Shown here piece after piece: positions 1 through 6,902 of a stretch of DNA of 17,916 bases (position 1 is its first letter; each line of letters begins with the position of its first letter). Location of the stretch: the NCBI GenBank assembly GCA_031553685.1, contig JAVBLE010000076.1, positions 1-17,916 of the forward strand, written 5' to 3'. This stretch comes from JAFGVL01 sp031553685 (GTDB lineage: Bacteria > Bacteroidota > Bacteroidia > Bacteroidales > Paludibacteraceae). The position numbers and the translations under genes are program-made. The notes beneath the pieces were generated by a model. That model was not told the DNA's origin and did not search any database. It worked only from the letters and a program-made list of their open reading frames with translations.

Positions 1-148
<148 letters not shown>

Positions 149-258
149 CCTCTACGGTGGTTCCTATTTTAGTTATAAAATATCTGCCATATAGAATGGA
201 TGCAAAAATTTAAACAAAACGCTTATTTTCAATTCAATACAAATTCTTGTCATTGGTA
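149..258 (-). repeat. Long inverted repeat, partner of 17711-17820
   Basis: The reverse complement of this block aligns with 17711-17820 almost without gaps and with about a dozen mismatches over some 110 bp (roughly 89% identity by eye). Both copies run from a TACCAATGAC end through an AT-rich body to GGAACC..CGTAGAG. It holds no plausible ORF. It is probably part of a dispersed repeat rather than a local structure, because the two copies sit at the two ends of the window. Confidence 0.8.
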
Positions 259-262
259 ACTA

Positions 263-428
263 CAAATTAGACAGGACGGAAGTAGATGGCGTTGCATGCA
301 ACACCGTTGGCGCAGATTTGCAACTTGTGCCTTTTTATTTATATCAGGCACGAGTTACAAACTAGCACCAGAGGGAAATAGGCTCATGGTGGGGGACACA
401 CCCAAATGGTTTTCTTGGTTTTAGAAAG
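263..428. other. Non-coding stretch with two hairpins, unassigned
   Basis: No gene is visible. A perfect 12-bp palindrome GTTGCATGCAAC lies at 291-302. A 10-bp stem with one G-T pair joins 322-331 to 347-356 around an AT-rich 15-base loop. The stretch lies beyond the terminator of the minus-strand peptidase gene. It could be the edge of a mobile element lost at the contig end, but no transposase reading frame can be seen. Confidence 0.4.
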
Positions 429-430
429 AA

Positions 431-461
431 ACAGGGCTTCGCTTGTGGTGCGAAGCCCTGT
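431..461 (-). terminator. Rho-independent terminator of the zinc peptidase gene
   Basis: A perfect 12-bp stem (431-442 with 450-461, arm ACAGGGCTTCGC) closes a 7-base loop. Read on the minus strand it follows the stop codon of the peptidase gene by 23 bases and leads into the T-rich TTCTTTCTAAAACC. The plus-strand flank is not T-rich, which sets the direction. Confidence 0.85.
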
Positions 462-484
462 TGTATGGATGGTTATAGGGATTG

Positions 485-1189
485 TTAATTTCTTCTGTTT
501 AAGAAAATCATAATGTAGTAGAGCAGGGTAGCGAGCGAGCCCAACGCGGCAACCACATAGGTGTAGGCTGCAGATCGGAGCGCGCCTTCGGCTTTGCTTT
601 CGGTTTCGATATTGGTAATGCCTGCTTTACTTAACCATGCTACTGCGCGACGGCTGGCATTTATCTCGACCGGCAGGGTTATGAAGCTGAATAAAGTGGT
701 AAGGCTATATAAAACAATACCTACTAAAAGTAATGTAGTGCCCAATTGGTTTACAAGCAGGAGACCACCCAGAATGACCCACTGCATCCAGTTGGACGAA
801 AAACTGATGACGGGCACCAGCTTCGAACGCATGGTAAGGGGTGCGTATGCATGGGCATGCTGCACAGCGTGACCGCACTCGTGTGCGGCTACAGCAGCGG
901 CGGCTACATTATAGCTGTTGTAAACGCTTTCGCTCAGGTTCACGGTTTTGGTGAGCGGGTTGTAGTGGTCGGTCAGGTGTCCGGGTGTGGAGGTTACGGT
1001 TACATCGTATATACCGTTGTCTTTGAGCATTTTCTCGGCAACTTCGCGTCCGGTGTAGTTGAGTGGAACTTCGGAATATTGTTTGAATTTCCGCTTCAGG
1101 TTTGCCGACACCAACCAGCTGGCTATGGCTACGGCTCCAAAAATAATCCAATAAAAAATATATGGATTGTGCATTGCTTGTGTTTCCAT
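485..1189 (-). CDS. Membrane-bound neutral zinc metallopeptidase, YugP family
   Basis: This 234-residue protein looks like a YugP-type (Zn_peptidase_2) metallopeptidase. The zinc motif HECGH is at residues 103-107, and E175 in PVEINASRRA is the likely third ligand, as in related membrane peptidases. There is a membrane segment at about 10-28, hydrophobic segments around 137-170, and another at about 208-228. The length is typical of the family. Either Met1 or Met6 could start it; both lie just before the first membrane segment, and no clear ribosome site decides. It stands alone with its own terminator at 431-461. The substrate of these proteins is generally unknown; a role in membrane protein turnover is only inferred from the fold and location. 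Confidence 0.88.
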   Translation of the reverse strand: METQAMHNPYIFYWIIFGAVAIASWLVSANLKRKFKQYSEVPLNYTGREVAEKMLKDNGIYDVTVTSTPGHLTDHYNPLTKTVNLSESVYNSYNVAAAAVAAHECGHAVQHAHAYAPLTMRSKLVPVISFSSNWMQWVILGGLLLVNQLGTTLLLVGIVLYSLTTLFSFITLPVEINASRRAVAWLSKAGITNIETESKAEGALRSAAYTYVVAALGSLATLLYYIMIFLNRRN

Positions 1190-1237
1190 GTTTTTATGAT
1201 GAAAAAATTAAGTTGTTATTTACAACAAAAAGACTTC

Positions 1238-1360
1238 GTCATGTCGAGTTTGTCGAGACATCGCAAAAGACTAATAAATTTAGACAAACAAGGCAGATCG
1301 TAGTATTATGTGATATCTCCACTTCGCTCCTCGTATCCTCCTCGCTTCGGTCGACATGAC
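1238..1360. repeat. GTCAT/ATGAC-ended palindromic repeat element
   Basis: Perfect 10-bp terminal inverted repeats GTCATGTCGA and TCGACATGAC bound a 123-bp element. Inside, GAGACATCGCA pairs imperfectly with TGTGATATCTC. The related copy at 17620-17720 shares the left end, the GAGACATCGCAAAAGA stretch and the CTCCACTTCGCTCCTC stretch. The inverted similarity extends outward on both sides through an AACAAAAA stretch. A 14-bp direct repeat, TTATTTACAACAAA, flanks it at 1216-1229 and 1402-1415. No coding capacity is seen, so it is a non-autonomous intergenic repeat. Confidence 0.75.
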
Positions 1361-1464
1361 GATTCTGTTTTTGTTAGTAATAGCTATTTGAATTAATATA
1401 TTTATTTACAACAAATAAGTATGCGTTTTGTTCATGTTCATTCATACTCTATACCTCATACCTC

Positions 1465-2730
1465 TTAATTCCGAATTATTGTCTGCGCCCTGTCCGGACC
1501 TACGGATACTATATATACAGGTACTTGTAATTCTTTTTCCAGAAATGACAAATAATCTTTGAATGCCTGCGGAAATTCGGCTTCGGATTGCATTTGGGTC
1601 ATGTCTGTTTGCCAGCCTTCGAGTTCGTGGTACACAGGCTCTACATCATCGTTAATTTCGTATGGGAAGTTTTTTACCATTTCGCCGCTGATTTTATAGG
1701 CTGTGCAGGCTTTTATCACGGGAAAAGCGTCCATCACATCACTTTTCATCATAATGAGCCGGGTAACGCCGTTGATCATAATGGCATAGCGAAGCGCTAC
1801 CAAATCGATCCAACCGCAGCGGCGCGGACGACCGGTTACCGACCCGAATTCGAAGCCAAGTGTGCGCAGTTTATCGCCTGTTTCGTCGTGCAATTCTGTT
1901 GGGAAGGGTCCGCTGCCTACACGCGTACAATAGGCTTTGAAGATACCATACACTTCGCCGATGCTGTGTGGCGCTACGCCCAAACCGGTACAGGCGCCGG
2001 CGCAAATGGTATTCGACGAAGTTACAAACGGATACGAACCGAAATCAATATCCAGCATAGTTCCTTGTGCGCCTTCTGCCAAAACAGACTTGTTTTCGGC
2101 TAAATAACTATTTATTTCGTACTCACTGTCGATAAATGTAAATTGTTTCAGTTTCTCAATTCCGGCAAACCATTCTTTTTCGATCGGTTCTAAATCGTAT
2201 GGAAAATTGTGTTGAGCCAAAATCGTTTTATGTTTGGCAATAGCAGCTGCATATTTTTTATCAAAATTGTGCAAGATATCGCCCACGCGCACACCGTTCC
2301 GGCTCACTTTATCAGTGTAAGTAGGTCCGATGCCTTTGCCGGTTGTACCTATTTTGGCGTCGCCCTTGGCGGCTTCATAGGCAGCGTCGAGCAAGCGGTG
2401 GGTGGGAAGGATAAGGTGCGCTTTTTTAGAGATAAACAAGCGTTGGGTCAAATCGTGCCCCGAAGCCTCCAAAGCCTCTACCTCAGCCTTAAACAACGCA
2501 GGGTCGAGCACTACGCCATTACCGATAATATTTTTCTTGTTCCCCTGAAAAATGCCCGAAGGAATGGAACGAAGCACATATTTTTGTTCTTCAAATTCGA
2601 GCGTGTGTCCGGCATTAGGTCCACCCTGAAAACGGGTTATCACATCATAGTTCGGTGTAAGTACATCTACTACTTTACCTTTGCCCTCGTCTCCCCATTG
2701 AAGACCCAGTAAAACATCTAATTTTTTCAT
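1465..2730 (-). CDS. purA: Adenylosuccinate synthetase
   Basis: PurA joins IMP and aspartate using GTP to make adenylosuccinate, the first committed step to AMP, in the cytoplasm. The 421 residues span the full family length. The N-terminal GDEGKGK phosphate loop is at residues 13-19, with D14 as the expected catalytic base. GPNAGHT follows at 37-43, with H42 as the expected catalytic acid. VGSGPFPTE, the TGRPRRCGW segment and the C-terminal GPDR/T segment are all in order and intact. The ATG sits directly before the conserved KKLDVLLGLQWGDEG start. A promoter lies about 70 bases upstream on the minus strand, so it can be expressed independently of the fur-like gene, whose terminator lies between them. 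Confidence 0.98.
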   Translation of the reverse strand: MKKLDVLLGLQWGDEGKGKVVDVLTPNYDVITRFQGGPNAGHTLEFEEQKYVLRSIPSGIFQGNKKNIIGNGVVLDPALFKAEVEALEASGHDLTQRLFISKKAHLILPTHRLLDAAYEAAKGDAKIGTTGKGIGPTYTDKVSRNGVRVGDILHNFDKKYAAAIAKHKTILAQHNFPYDLEPIEKEWFAGIEKLKQFTFIDSEYEINSYLAENKSVLAEGAQGTMLDIDFGSYPFVTSSNTICAGACTGLGVAPHSIGEVYGIFKAYCTRVGSGPFPTELHDETGDKLRTLGFEFGSVTGRPRRCGWIDLVALRYAIMINGVTRLIMMKSDVMDAFPVIKACTAYKISGEMVKNFPYEINDDVEPVYHELEGWQTDMTQMQSEAEFPQAFKDYLSFLEKELQVPVYIVSVGPDRAQTIIRN

Positions 2731-2798
2731 CTTTTATTACACAAGAAAATAGACCGACCATTGATAATCAGCCTATTGATATTTCAATTTTTAAATCG

Positions 2799-2831
2799 TA
2801 AAGGTATGATTTTTAATATATAAAACGACAA
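2799..2831 (-). promoter_or_regulatory. Bacteroidota-type promoter of purA
   Basis: On the minus strand TTG (2829-2831) is followed after 22 bases by TACCTTTA (2799-2806), close to the TTG-N20-TAnnTTTG consensus of Bacteroidota housekeeping promoters. Transcription would start near 2793, leaving a leader of about 60 bases before purA. Confidence 0.55.
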
Positions 2832-2858
2832 GAAGTTATCAACAAATCTTTTTTAAAA

Positions 2859-2913
2859 GCAAAGATTAAAAGACATAAGAACAAAGACTCTTTAAAAGCC
2901 TTCTAATCTTTGC
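2859..2913 (-). terminator. Probable terminator after the Fur-family gene
   Basis: A perfect 10-bp inverted repeat, GCAAAGATTA (2859-2868) and TAATCTTTGC (2904-2913), encloses 35 bases that contain a smaller AAAGA-C-TCTTT hairpin. On the minus strand it follows the fur-like stop codon by 35 bases and is followed by TTTTAAAAAAGA. It separates that gene from the purA promoter. Confidence 0.55.
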
Positions 2914-2948
2914 CTTTTGTCTTATATCTTTTGTCTTCAAATTTCTAA

Positions 2949-3416
2949 CTATTTCTTACATTTGGCACAAAGCCCATATAAATATATTGTATAATGCGAG
3001 GCTTCAAATCCCCGCAAAGGCTTGTATTTCAATATGCTTTTAATATGATTGTCCGTAAATTTCTTTACCGATCCGCACCGGCTGCAAACCAAATGATGTA
3101 GATTGTGGTTCAAATGCACTTCGGGCAACACCTTTTCATACTTCACCGTTTGCCCGAATTGCAGCTTTACCAGCAAATTACACTTCAACAACAACCCCAG
3201 CGTATTGTAAATAGTAGCACGACTAACCCGGTAATTTTCAAGCAAAAACGAATTAATTTGTTCAAAATCGAACGCCCCGTTCTGCTTCGAGATATAATCA
3301 AAAATCATATAACGCTCCGGCGTTTTCCGGTGTCCGTTTTGCTCCATATAGTTCGTAAAAATGCTGTGAGCAGCCTCTATGCGAGCCTCTATACTTATGT
3401 CTACCGATTTAGGCAT
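2949..3416 (-). CDS. Fur/PerR-family metal-dependent transcriptional regulator
   Basis: This 155-residue protein has the two-domain layout of the Fur superfamily. An N-terminal winged helix contains KTPERYMIFDYI (31-42) and RVSRATIYNTLGLL (63-76). The C-terminal dimerisation domain contains HLNHNLHHLVCSRCG (101-115) and ends YGLCAKCKK. The two CxxC pairs (C111/C114 and C150/C153) would hold a structural zinc, and the HHLVC histidines fit regulatory metal binding. It should repress genes for iron or other metal homeostasis or for peroxide defence; the sequence does not say which metal. Its start overlaps the end of the upstream gene by 8 bp in another frame, suggesting translational coupling. 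A Fur-family gene next to purA recurs in Bacteroidales genomes, as far as I recall. Confidence 0.92.
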   Translation of the reverse strand: MPKSVDISIEARIEAAHSIFTNYMEQNGHRKTPERYMIFDYISKQNGAFDFEQINSFLLENYRVSRATIYNTLGLLLKCNLLVKLQFGQTVKYEKVLPEVHLNHNLHHLVCSRCGSVKKFTDNHIKSILKYKPLRGFEASHYTIYLYGLCAKCKK

Positions 3417-4095
3417 ACCAAAAATGCACTTCGTTAGTTATTTCCTCAAAAATATATCTTTCTCCCCGAAAATCCGAATTTTTAAACCCATTTATTTTAC
3501 TTAAAACAAAATGAGCGCCCGCATTATCCTTCCGGCAAAGGAAACGAAGAAAAACCGACATCGAATTAATTAACTCAAAATCAGAACTTTTCACCAAAGG
3601 AACAATCCAATCAGCAATCCCCTGCAAATCCTCGTCCGAAAATCGTTCGACCATTCGCGAAGCCGCCAGCAAGCCCACAATCCGGGAATATTTCCTGTCT
3701 GAAAAAATATTCGCCTTAACCACATCAATAGACAAATTGCACTTAACCAGCAAATTAAAACTCAACTGTTGTGCCACCTCCATCGTTTCAATTTCTCGAA
3801 TCCATCGCTTGGCAATCGTTTCCGAAAACTCTGCGGGCGGCAGCAACATCGTCGCCAAAATCATCATTTCCCTTACCCGCATACTCCACAATCGCTCTGC
3901 CAGCAGCACATCCGGTGCAAACCGGCTCGCAATATCCTTAATCTGCGGCAACTGCAAACCGTAATTTTGCCGGTAATGCACGCCCGCCGTCTCCATATTT
4001 TCGGCAGCTATCCCATTCATCGACAAAAAGATATAGCGGCGAATCCGTTTCAAATCCGCCTCTACCATTTCATTGCATGGAAAATATTGCCTCAT
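3409..4095 (-). CDS. DNA alkylation repair-like HEAT-repeat protein
   Basis: The 228-residue protein resembles small AlkD-type (DNA_alkylation) proteins: all-helical, with ADLKRIRRYIFLSMNG near the N-terminus, then GLQLPQIKDIASRF (46-59) and LAERLWSMRVREMMILATMLL (65-85), which matches the helix pair around the AlkD repeat in spacing and pattern. Members flip or excise alkylated bases using HEAT-like repeats, but many small Bacteroidota homologues are untested. I chose the ATG at 4095 because the longer reading from 4137 adds MRGKGNVFFFF, which overlaps the tRNA promoter and is encoded by its A-rich spacer. It is first in a two-gene unit with the Fur-like regulator. It faces away from the tRNA-His gene, so its promoter must lie in or near the tRNA region; none is clear. 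Confidence 0.75.
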   Translation of the reverse strand: MRQYFPCNEMVEADLKRIRRYIFLSMNGIAAENMETAGVHYRQNYGLQLPQIKDIASRFAPDVLLAERLWSMRVREMMILATMLLPPAEFSETIAKRWIREIETMEVAQQLSFNLLVKCNLSIDVVKANIFSDRKYSRIVGLLAASRMVERFSDEDLQGIADWIVPLVKSSDFELINSMSVFLRFLCRKDNAGAHFVLSKINGFKNSDFRGERYIFEEITNEVHFWYA

Positions 4096-4098
4096 CGC

Positions 4099-4129
4099 TT
4101 GCACAAAAAAAAAGAAAACATTACCTTTG
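4099..4129 (+). promoter_or_regulatory. Promoter of the tRNA-His gene
   Basis: TTG (4099-4101), 20 bases, then TACCTTTG (4122-4129) fits the Bacteroidota TTG-N20-TAnnTTTG consensus exactly. The start of transcription would fall a few bases before the tRNA 5' end at 4143. Confidence 0.75.
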
Positions 4130-4142
4130 CCGCGCAAAACAC

Positions 4143-4217
<75 letters not shown>

Positions 4218-4259
4218 CTTACAAGTGCGAAAGTACGAAAAACAAAGCACTTACAAAAG

Positions 4260-4312
4260 AATAAATGTCTACAAGAAAGTTTTTAACTGTATATGTAGAC
4301 ATTTATTTTTTC
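4260..4312 (+). terminator. Rho-independent terminator after tRNA-His
   Basis: A perfect 14-bp stem (4260-4273 AATAAATGTCTACA with 4294-4307 TGTAGACATTTATT) closes a 20-base loop and runs into a T-tract. It lies 42 bases after the tRNA 3' end. The stem is AT-rich, so it may also serve as an element boundary. Confidence 0.65.
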
Positions 4313-4373
4313 TCAAGCCAAAGAGTTTTATTTTTAAAAGTTAGTGTCGCAGCGAACAAAAAAAAATGAACCT

Positions 4374-4658
4374 ATGGCACGAAAATCAAAACAAATTATT
4401 TTGCCACATCTCAACGACTGCAATGGAGATGTGACAAAGAAGTGGTATGTTGAATACACAGTTCAACACCCTCAAATCTGCACACGGATTTATGACGGCT
4501 TTGAAAAGCTTTCTTCAGCCAATCAGCGTTATGCCTTCGCTGACATTCTAATACAAGAATATACAGACAAACTAAATTCCGGATGGCGACCCTATTCGTT
4601 GCCACTGGTTGAGTATGAAGATGCCCTGGTGTATCCTGATTTAACAAAAATGTTTTAG
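4374..4658 (+). pseudogene. N-terminal remnant of a tyrosine recombinase (integrase)
   Basis: The 94 residues resemble the start of Bacteroidota site-specific integrases. A basic N-terminus is followed by LNDCNGDVTKKWYVEYTVQHP, the beta-strand pair of the arm-binding domain, then RIYDGFEKLSSANQRYAFAD and LNSGWRPYS. These families usually run to about 400 residues and carry a catalytic R-H-R-Y domain, which is absent: the frame stops at 4658 and no continuation is visible in any frame. The ATG at 4374 was preferred over the GTG at 4344. Its position 156 bp after a tRNA gene is the typical place for an integrase of a tRNA-integrated element, so this reads as a deletion scar. A stand-alone small protein is possible but less likely. 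Confidence 0.6.
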
Positions 4659-4701
4659 TACATGACAAAAATTAATAGAACAATACAAAAGCAATAGTAG
4701 T
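4659..4701 (+). repeat. Copy of the target sequence of the 7903-8038 element (unoccupied)
   Basis: These 43 bases match 7881-7902 joined to 8047-8066 with one gap and four mismatches. This copy therefore looks like the same short repeat without the 136-bp insertion and its duplicated 8-mer. Both copies directly follow a stop codon. The rest of the gap, to 4851, shows no gene. Confidence 0.65.
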
Positions 4702-4851
4702 AACCAAGCAATTTCTGATTAATCGGATTTACGACTACTAAATGTATTTTTATTTAGTATTTGAGATTTTCGATACTTTTTTGTCGTACGGGAAATATAT
4801 TGTCAATTTGTTGTGTTTTTTTGTAATCTGCTAAGATTTTTTGTCGCAAAC

Positions 4852-4882
4852 TTGCGTGTTTTGTCAGAAAGAGTTACCTTTA
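4852..4882 (+). promoter_or_regulatory. Promoter of the first LRR protein gene
   Basis: TTG (4852-4854), 20 bases, then TACCTTTA (4875-4882), close to the Bacteroidota consensus. It leaves a leader of about 30 A-rich bases before the ATG at 4919. Confidence 0.6.
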
Positions 4883-4918
4883 AAGCAAATTTATTCTATA
4901 AAACTTAAACAATCATAA

Positions 4919-6037
4919 ATGAAAAAGTTGCTTGTATTTTTATTCGTATTTTGCGCCACAATAGCTTCGCAAGCCGAAACAGTTATCAAGGAAGTTTTGG
5001 TAGCCGGTTCGCTGTACGAAATGTTGTTGGAAGACTCTATCCCAACCACTTCGCTTGTTATAACCGGAGAAATTAACCGGAACGATATGGCTGGTATCAG
5101 TTATTATTCGCTGCTGAAAAAATCGCTGATGACGGTTGATTTGAGCAGTGTAAAAATCGTTGACGGCGATTCAACAGCCATTCCCGACAGCGCTTTTTAT
5201 AAAGCCGCTTACATTGGTTCCATAAAATTGCCGAAAGGAATAAAAAGTATTGGTAAAAATGCCTTTGAAAACTGTGTAAAACTACAATCGGCATCTTTGC
5301 CCGAATCGCTCGAAAAGATTGGAAACAACGCTTTTATCAATTGCATTAAATTGCAGGAAATGGAATTGCCCAAAGGCGCTACCAATATCGGACAAAAAGC
5401 TTTCGCGGGTTGCCGCAGTTTAAAATCAATTTTACTTCCTGCCGGATTAAAGAAAATTGACAATGAGATGTTTAAAGGCTGCGAAAGCATCACTATGATA
5501 GGCATTCCCAGCACAGTCGATTTTATCGGGAAAGAAGCCTTTGCGGGCTGTATAAGTTTAAGCGCCATATTGATACCCGAAAAGGTAAAAACCATTTTAG
5601 CCGGTGCATTCAAAGATTGCGAAAGCCTGACAAGTATCGAAATACCAAACACCATTGTCAAGTTTGAAACCGCCGAAACCTTCAAAGGTTGTGCCTCATT
5701 AACATCAATGATACTCCCCGACGCAACTCTCAGTATCGATGAAAATGCGTTTTGGAACTGCCGCAGCATGACTTCCATCACCATCCCGCGCATGACCAGC
5801 AAGATTAAAGAAGGGGCTTTTGACGGTTGTGGGGCTTTGACTGAGATTTATGCCAAAAAGAAAATGCCGATTAAACTGGACAAAAATAAAATGGTGTTTC
5901 AATTTGTAAACAAAGCGAATTGTACGCTTTATGTGCCGGTTGACTCGAAAAAAGAATATAAAAAAGCGGCTGCGTGGAAGGAATTCTCCAACATTGAAGA
6001 ATACAACTATCCAAAAGCGCTTCCGGCTAAGAAATAA
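4919..6037 (+). CDS. Secreted BspA-like leucine-rich-repeat protein
   Basis: The 372-residue protein begins with a signal peptide (MKKLLVFLFVFCATIASQAE), so it is exported. Residues 104 to about 311 hold nine LRR_5-type repeats of 23 residues with the pattern IPxxVxxIGxxAFxxCxxLxxIx, typical of Treponema/Tannerella BspA proteins. It ends with the usual cap, LYVPVDSKKEYKKAAAWKEF, shared by many BspA proteins. No T9SS C-terminal sorting domain and no lipobox cysteine are visible, so it may stay periplasmic or be released by another route. BspA relatives bind host or extracellular proteins or other cells; the ligand here is unknown. It has its own promoter and lies alone between an integrase remnant and a repeat-filled gap. 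The second LRR protein of the window shares the repeat type. Confidence 0.88.
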   Translation: MKKLLVFLFVFCATIASQAETVIKEVLVAGSLYEMLLEDSIPTTSLVITGEINRNDMAGISYYSLLKKSLMTVDLSSVKIVDGDSTAIPDSAFYKAAYIGSIKLPKGIKSIGKNAFENCVKLQSASLPESLEKIGNNAFINCIKLQEMELPKGATNIGQKAFAGCRSLKSILLPAGLKKIDNEMFKGCESITMIGIPSTVDFIGKEAFAGCISLSAILIPEKVKTILAGAFKDCESLTSIEIPNTIVKFETAETFKGCASLTSMILPDATLSIDENAFWNCRSMTSITIPRMTSKIKEGAFDGCGALTEIYAKKKMPIKLDKNKMVFQFVNKANCTLYVPVDSKKEYKKAAAWKEFSNIEEYNYPKALPAKK

Positions 6038-6131
6038 TGTATTTTTCCGTTTTTTTTACCTGCAATGTCAGTTCAAATAAAAGTTACGCTTTCTGTACTT
6101 AATCTGTTTTGAGTTAAAAAAAACGCAGTTT

Positions 6132-6174
6132 GTCATTGTGGCACTGAATCAAGTTCAGCAGACCTGCAATCGCA
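6132..6174. repeat. Degenerate relative of the GTCAT hairpin repeat
   Basis: It begins GTCATTGTGGC, contains the hairpin CTGAA-TCAAG-TTCAG and continues to CCTGCAATCGCAT. These pieces correspond to the GTCATTGCGGGC and CTGAAACAAGTTCAG parts of 7938-8002 in scrambled or eroded form. There is no coding capacity. Confidence 0.45.
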
Positions 6175-6208
6175 TAATAACCATTAATTGCTTTATGGGC
6201 GATACCGC

Positions 6209-6273
6209 GTCATACTTCGACTTCGCTCAGCAACCAAGCGAAGTCGAAGTACAGCAACCGAGCGCGGTATGAC
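6209..6273. repeat. Palindromic repeat element upstream of nadD
   Basis: The ends GTCATAC (6209-6215) and GTATGAC (6267-6273) are inverted copies. Inside is a perfect 15-bp stem, 6213-6227 with 6237-6251 (arm TACTTCGACTTCGCT), around 9 bases. An offset 8-bp pair, ATACCGCG (6202-6209) and CGCGGTAT (6263-6270), overlaps the ends and could form a competing outer stem. An open frame runs through the element into nadD, but this is fortuitous. It ends 52 bp before the nadD ATG and would fold in the nadD leader RNA if transcribed. Confidence 0.75.
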
Positions 6274-6325
6274 AAATCCTTTTTTTACAATACTAAAAGG
6301 TATAATTCCGATAAAAAATAATTGT

Positions 6326-6898
6326 ATGACAGGCTTGCTTTTAGGGTCATTCAATCCGGTACACAACGGACATTTGGCATTAGCAAAAGAATTATTGAAA
6401 AGTAATAATTTTGCCGAAATATGGTTTGTGCTCAGTCCGCAAAACCCGTTGAAACAGCAAGCCGGCTTACTTAATGACAATATCCGGTTGCAAATGCTCG
6501 ATTTGGCTTTAGAAAATGAACCTAAACTAAAATCGTGCAATATCGAATTTTCGCTACCAAAGCCTAATTACACCATAAACACATTAGCCGCTTTAAAGAA
6601 ACAGTATCCCGGCAAACAATTTTCAATAATCATCGGAGCAGATAACTTAGCCATCTTTCATCTATGGAAAGATTACGAAATTATTTTGAATGAATATCCC
6701 ATTGTGGTTTATCCCCGGCAAGGAACCGACTTGGAAACACTGAAACAAAAATATCCGCAAGTATCAACGATTGAAGCCCCTTTATTTCCGGTCTCTTCGA
6801 GCCAGATCAAGCAGCTTTTATGCGAAGGCAAACCTGTTGTAAATTATTTACCAAAACAAGTAGAAAAATTTATAGTCCAACACAAAATATATCAATAA
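6326..6898 (+). CDS. nadD: Nicotinate-nucleotide adenylyltransferase
   Basis: NadD transfers AMP from ATP to nicotinate mononucleotide to give deamido-NAD, the penultimate step of NAD synthesis, in the cytoplasm. The 190 residues carry the nucleotidyltransferase signature GSFNPVHNGHLALA at 7-20 (the HxGH motif being H13-N-G-H16), SPQNPLKQ, IIGADNLAIFHLWKDY and, near the C-terminus, SSSQIK in place of the usual SSTxIR. The last change is conservative. I took the ATG at 6326 because it places the signature at the normal distance from the N-terminus; the upstream open frame from 6188 is translated repeat sequence. The stop codon is 4 bp from the next ATG, so the two genes are very likely one transcript. 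Confidence 0.95.
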   Translation: MTGLLLGSFNPVHNGHLALAKELLKSNNFAEIWFVLSPQNPLKQQAGLLNDNIRLQMLDLALENEPKLKSCNIEFSLPKPNYTINTLAALKKQYPGKQFSIIIGADNLAIFHLWKDYEIILNEYPIVVYPRQGTDLETLKQKYPQVSTIEAPLFPVSSSQIKQLLCEGKPVVNYLPKQVEKFIVQHKIYQ

Positions 6899-6902
6899 TA
6901 TC

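Noticed and set aside
2731..2948. Purine riboswitch upstream of purA
   Set aside because: No conserved three-way junction could be recognised; the gap is explained by a terminator and a promoter.
4096..4137. Longer start of the DNA-alkylation-repair-like protein at 4137
   Set aside because: The added residues come from the A-rich promoter spacer of the tRNA gene on the other strand.
5209..5802. Minus-strand open frame opposite the first LRR gene
   Set aside because: It is a shadow of the 23-residue repeats in the antisense frame; the plus-strand protein has a signal peptide and clear LRR pattern.
4919..6037. T9SS sorting domain on either LRR protein
   Set aside because: Both proteins end in the ordinary BspA cap; neither the GxYxxxI/KxxxK type A pattern nor a CHU_C domain is visible.
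6188..6325. N-terminal extension of NadD by 46 residues
   Set aside because: The extension is encoded by the palindromic repeat at 6209-6273, and the ATG at 6326 puts the HxGH signature at its normal place.
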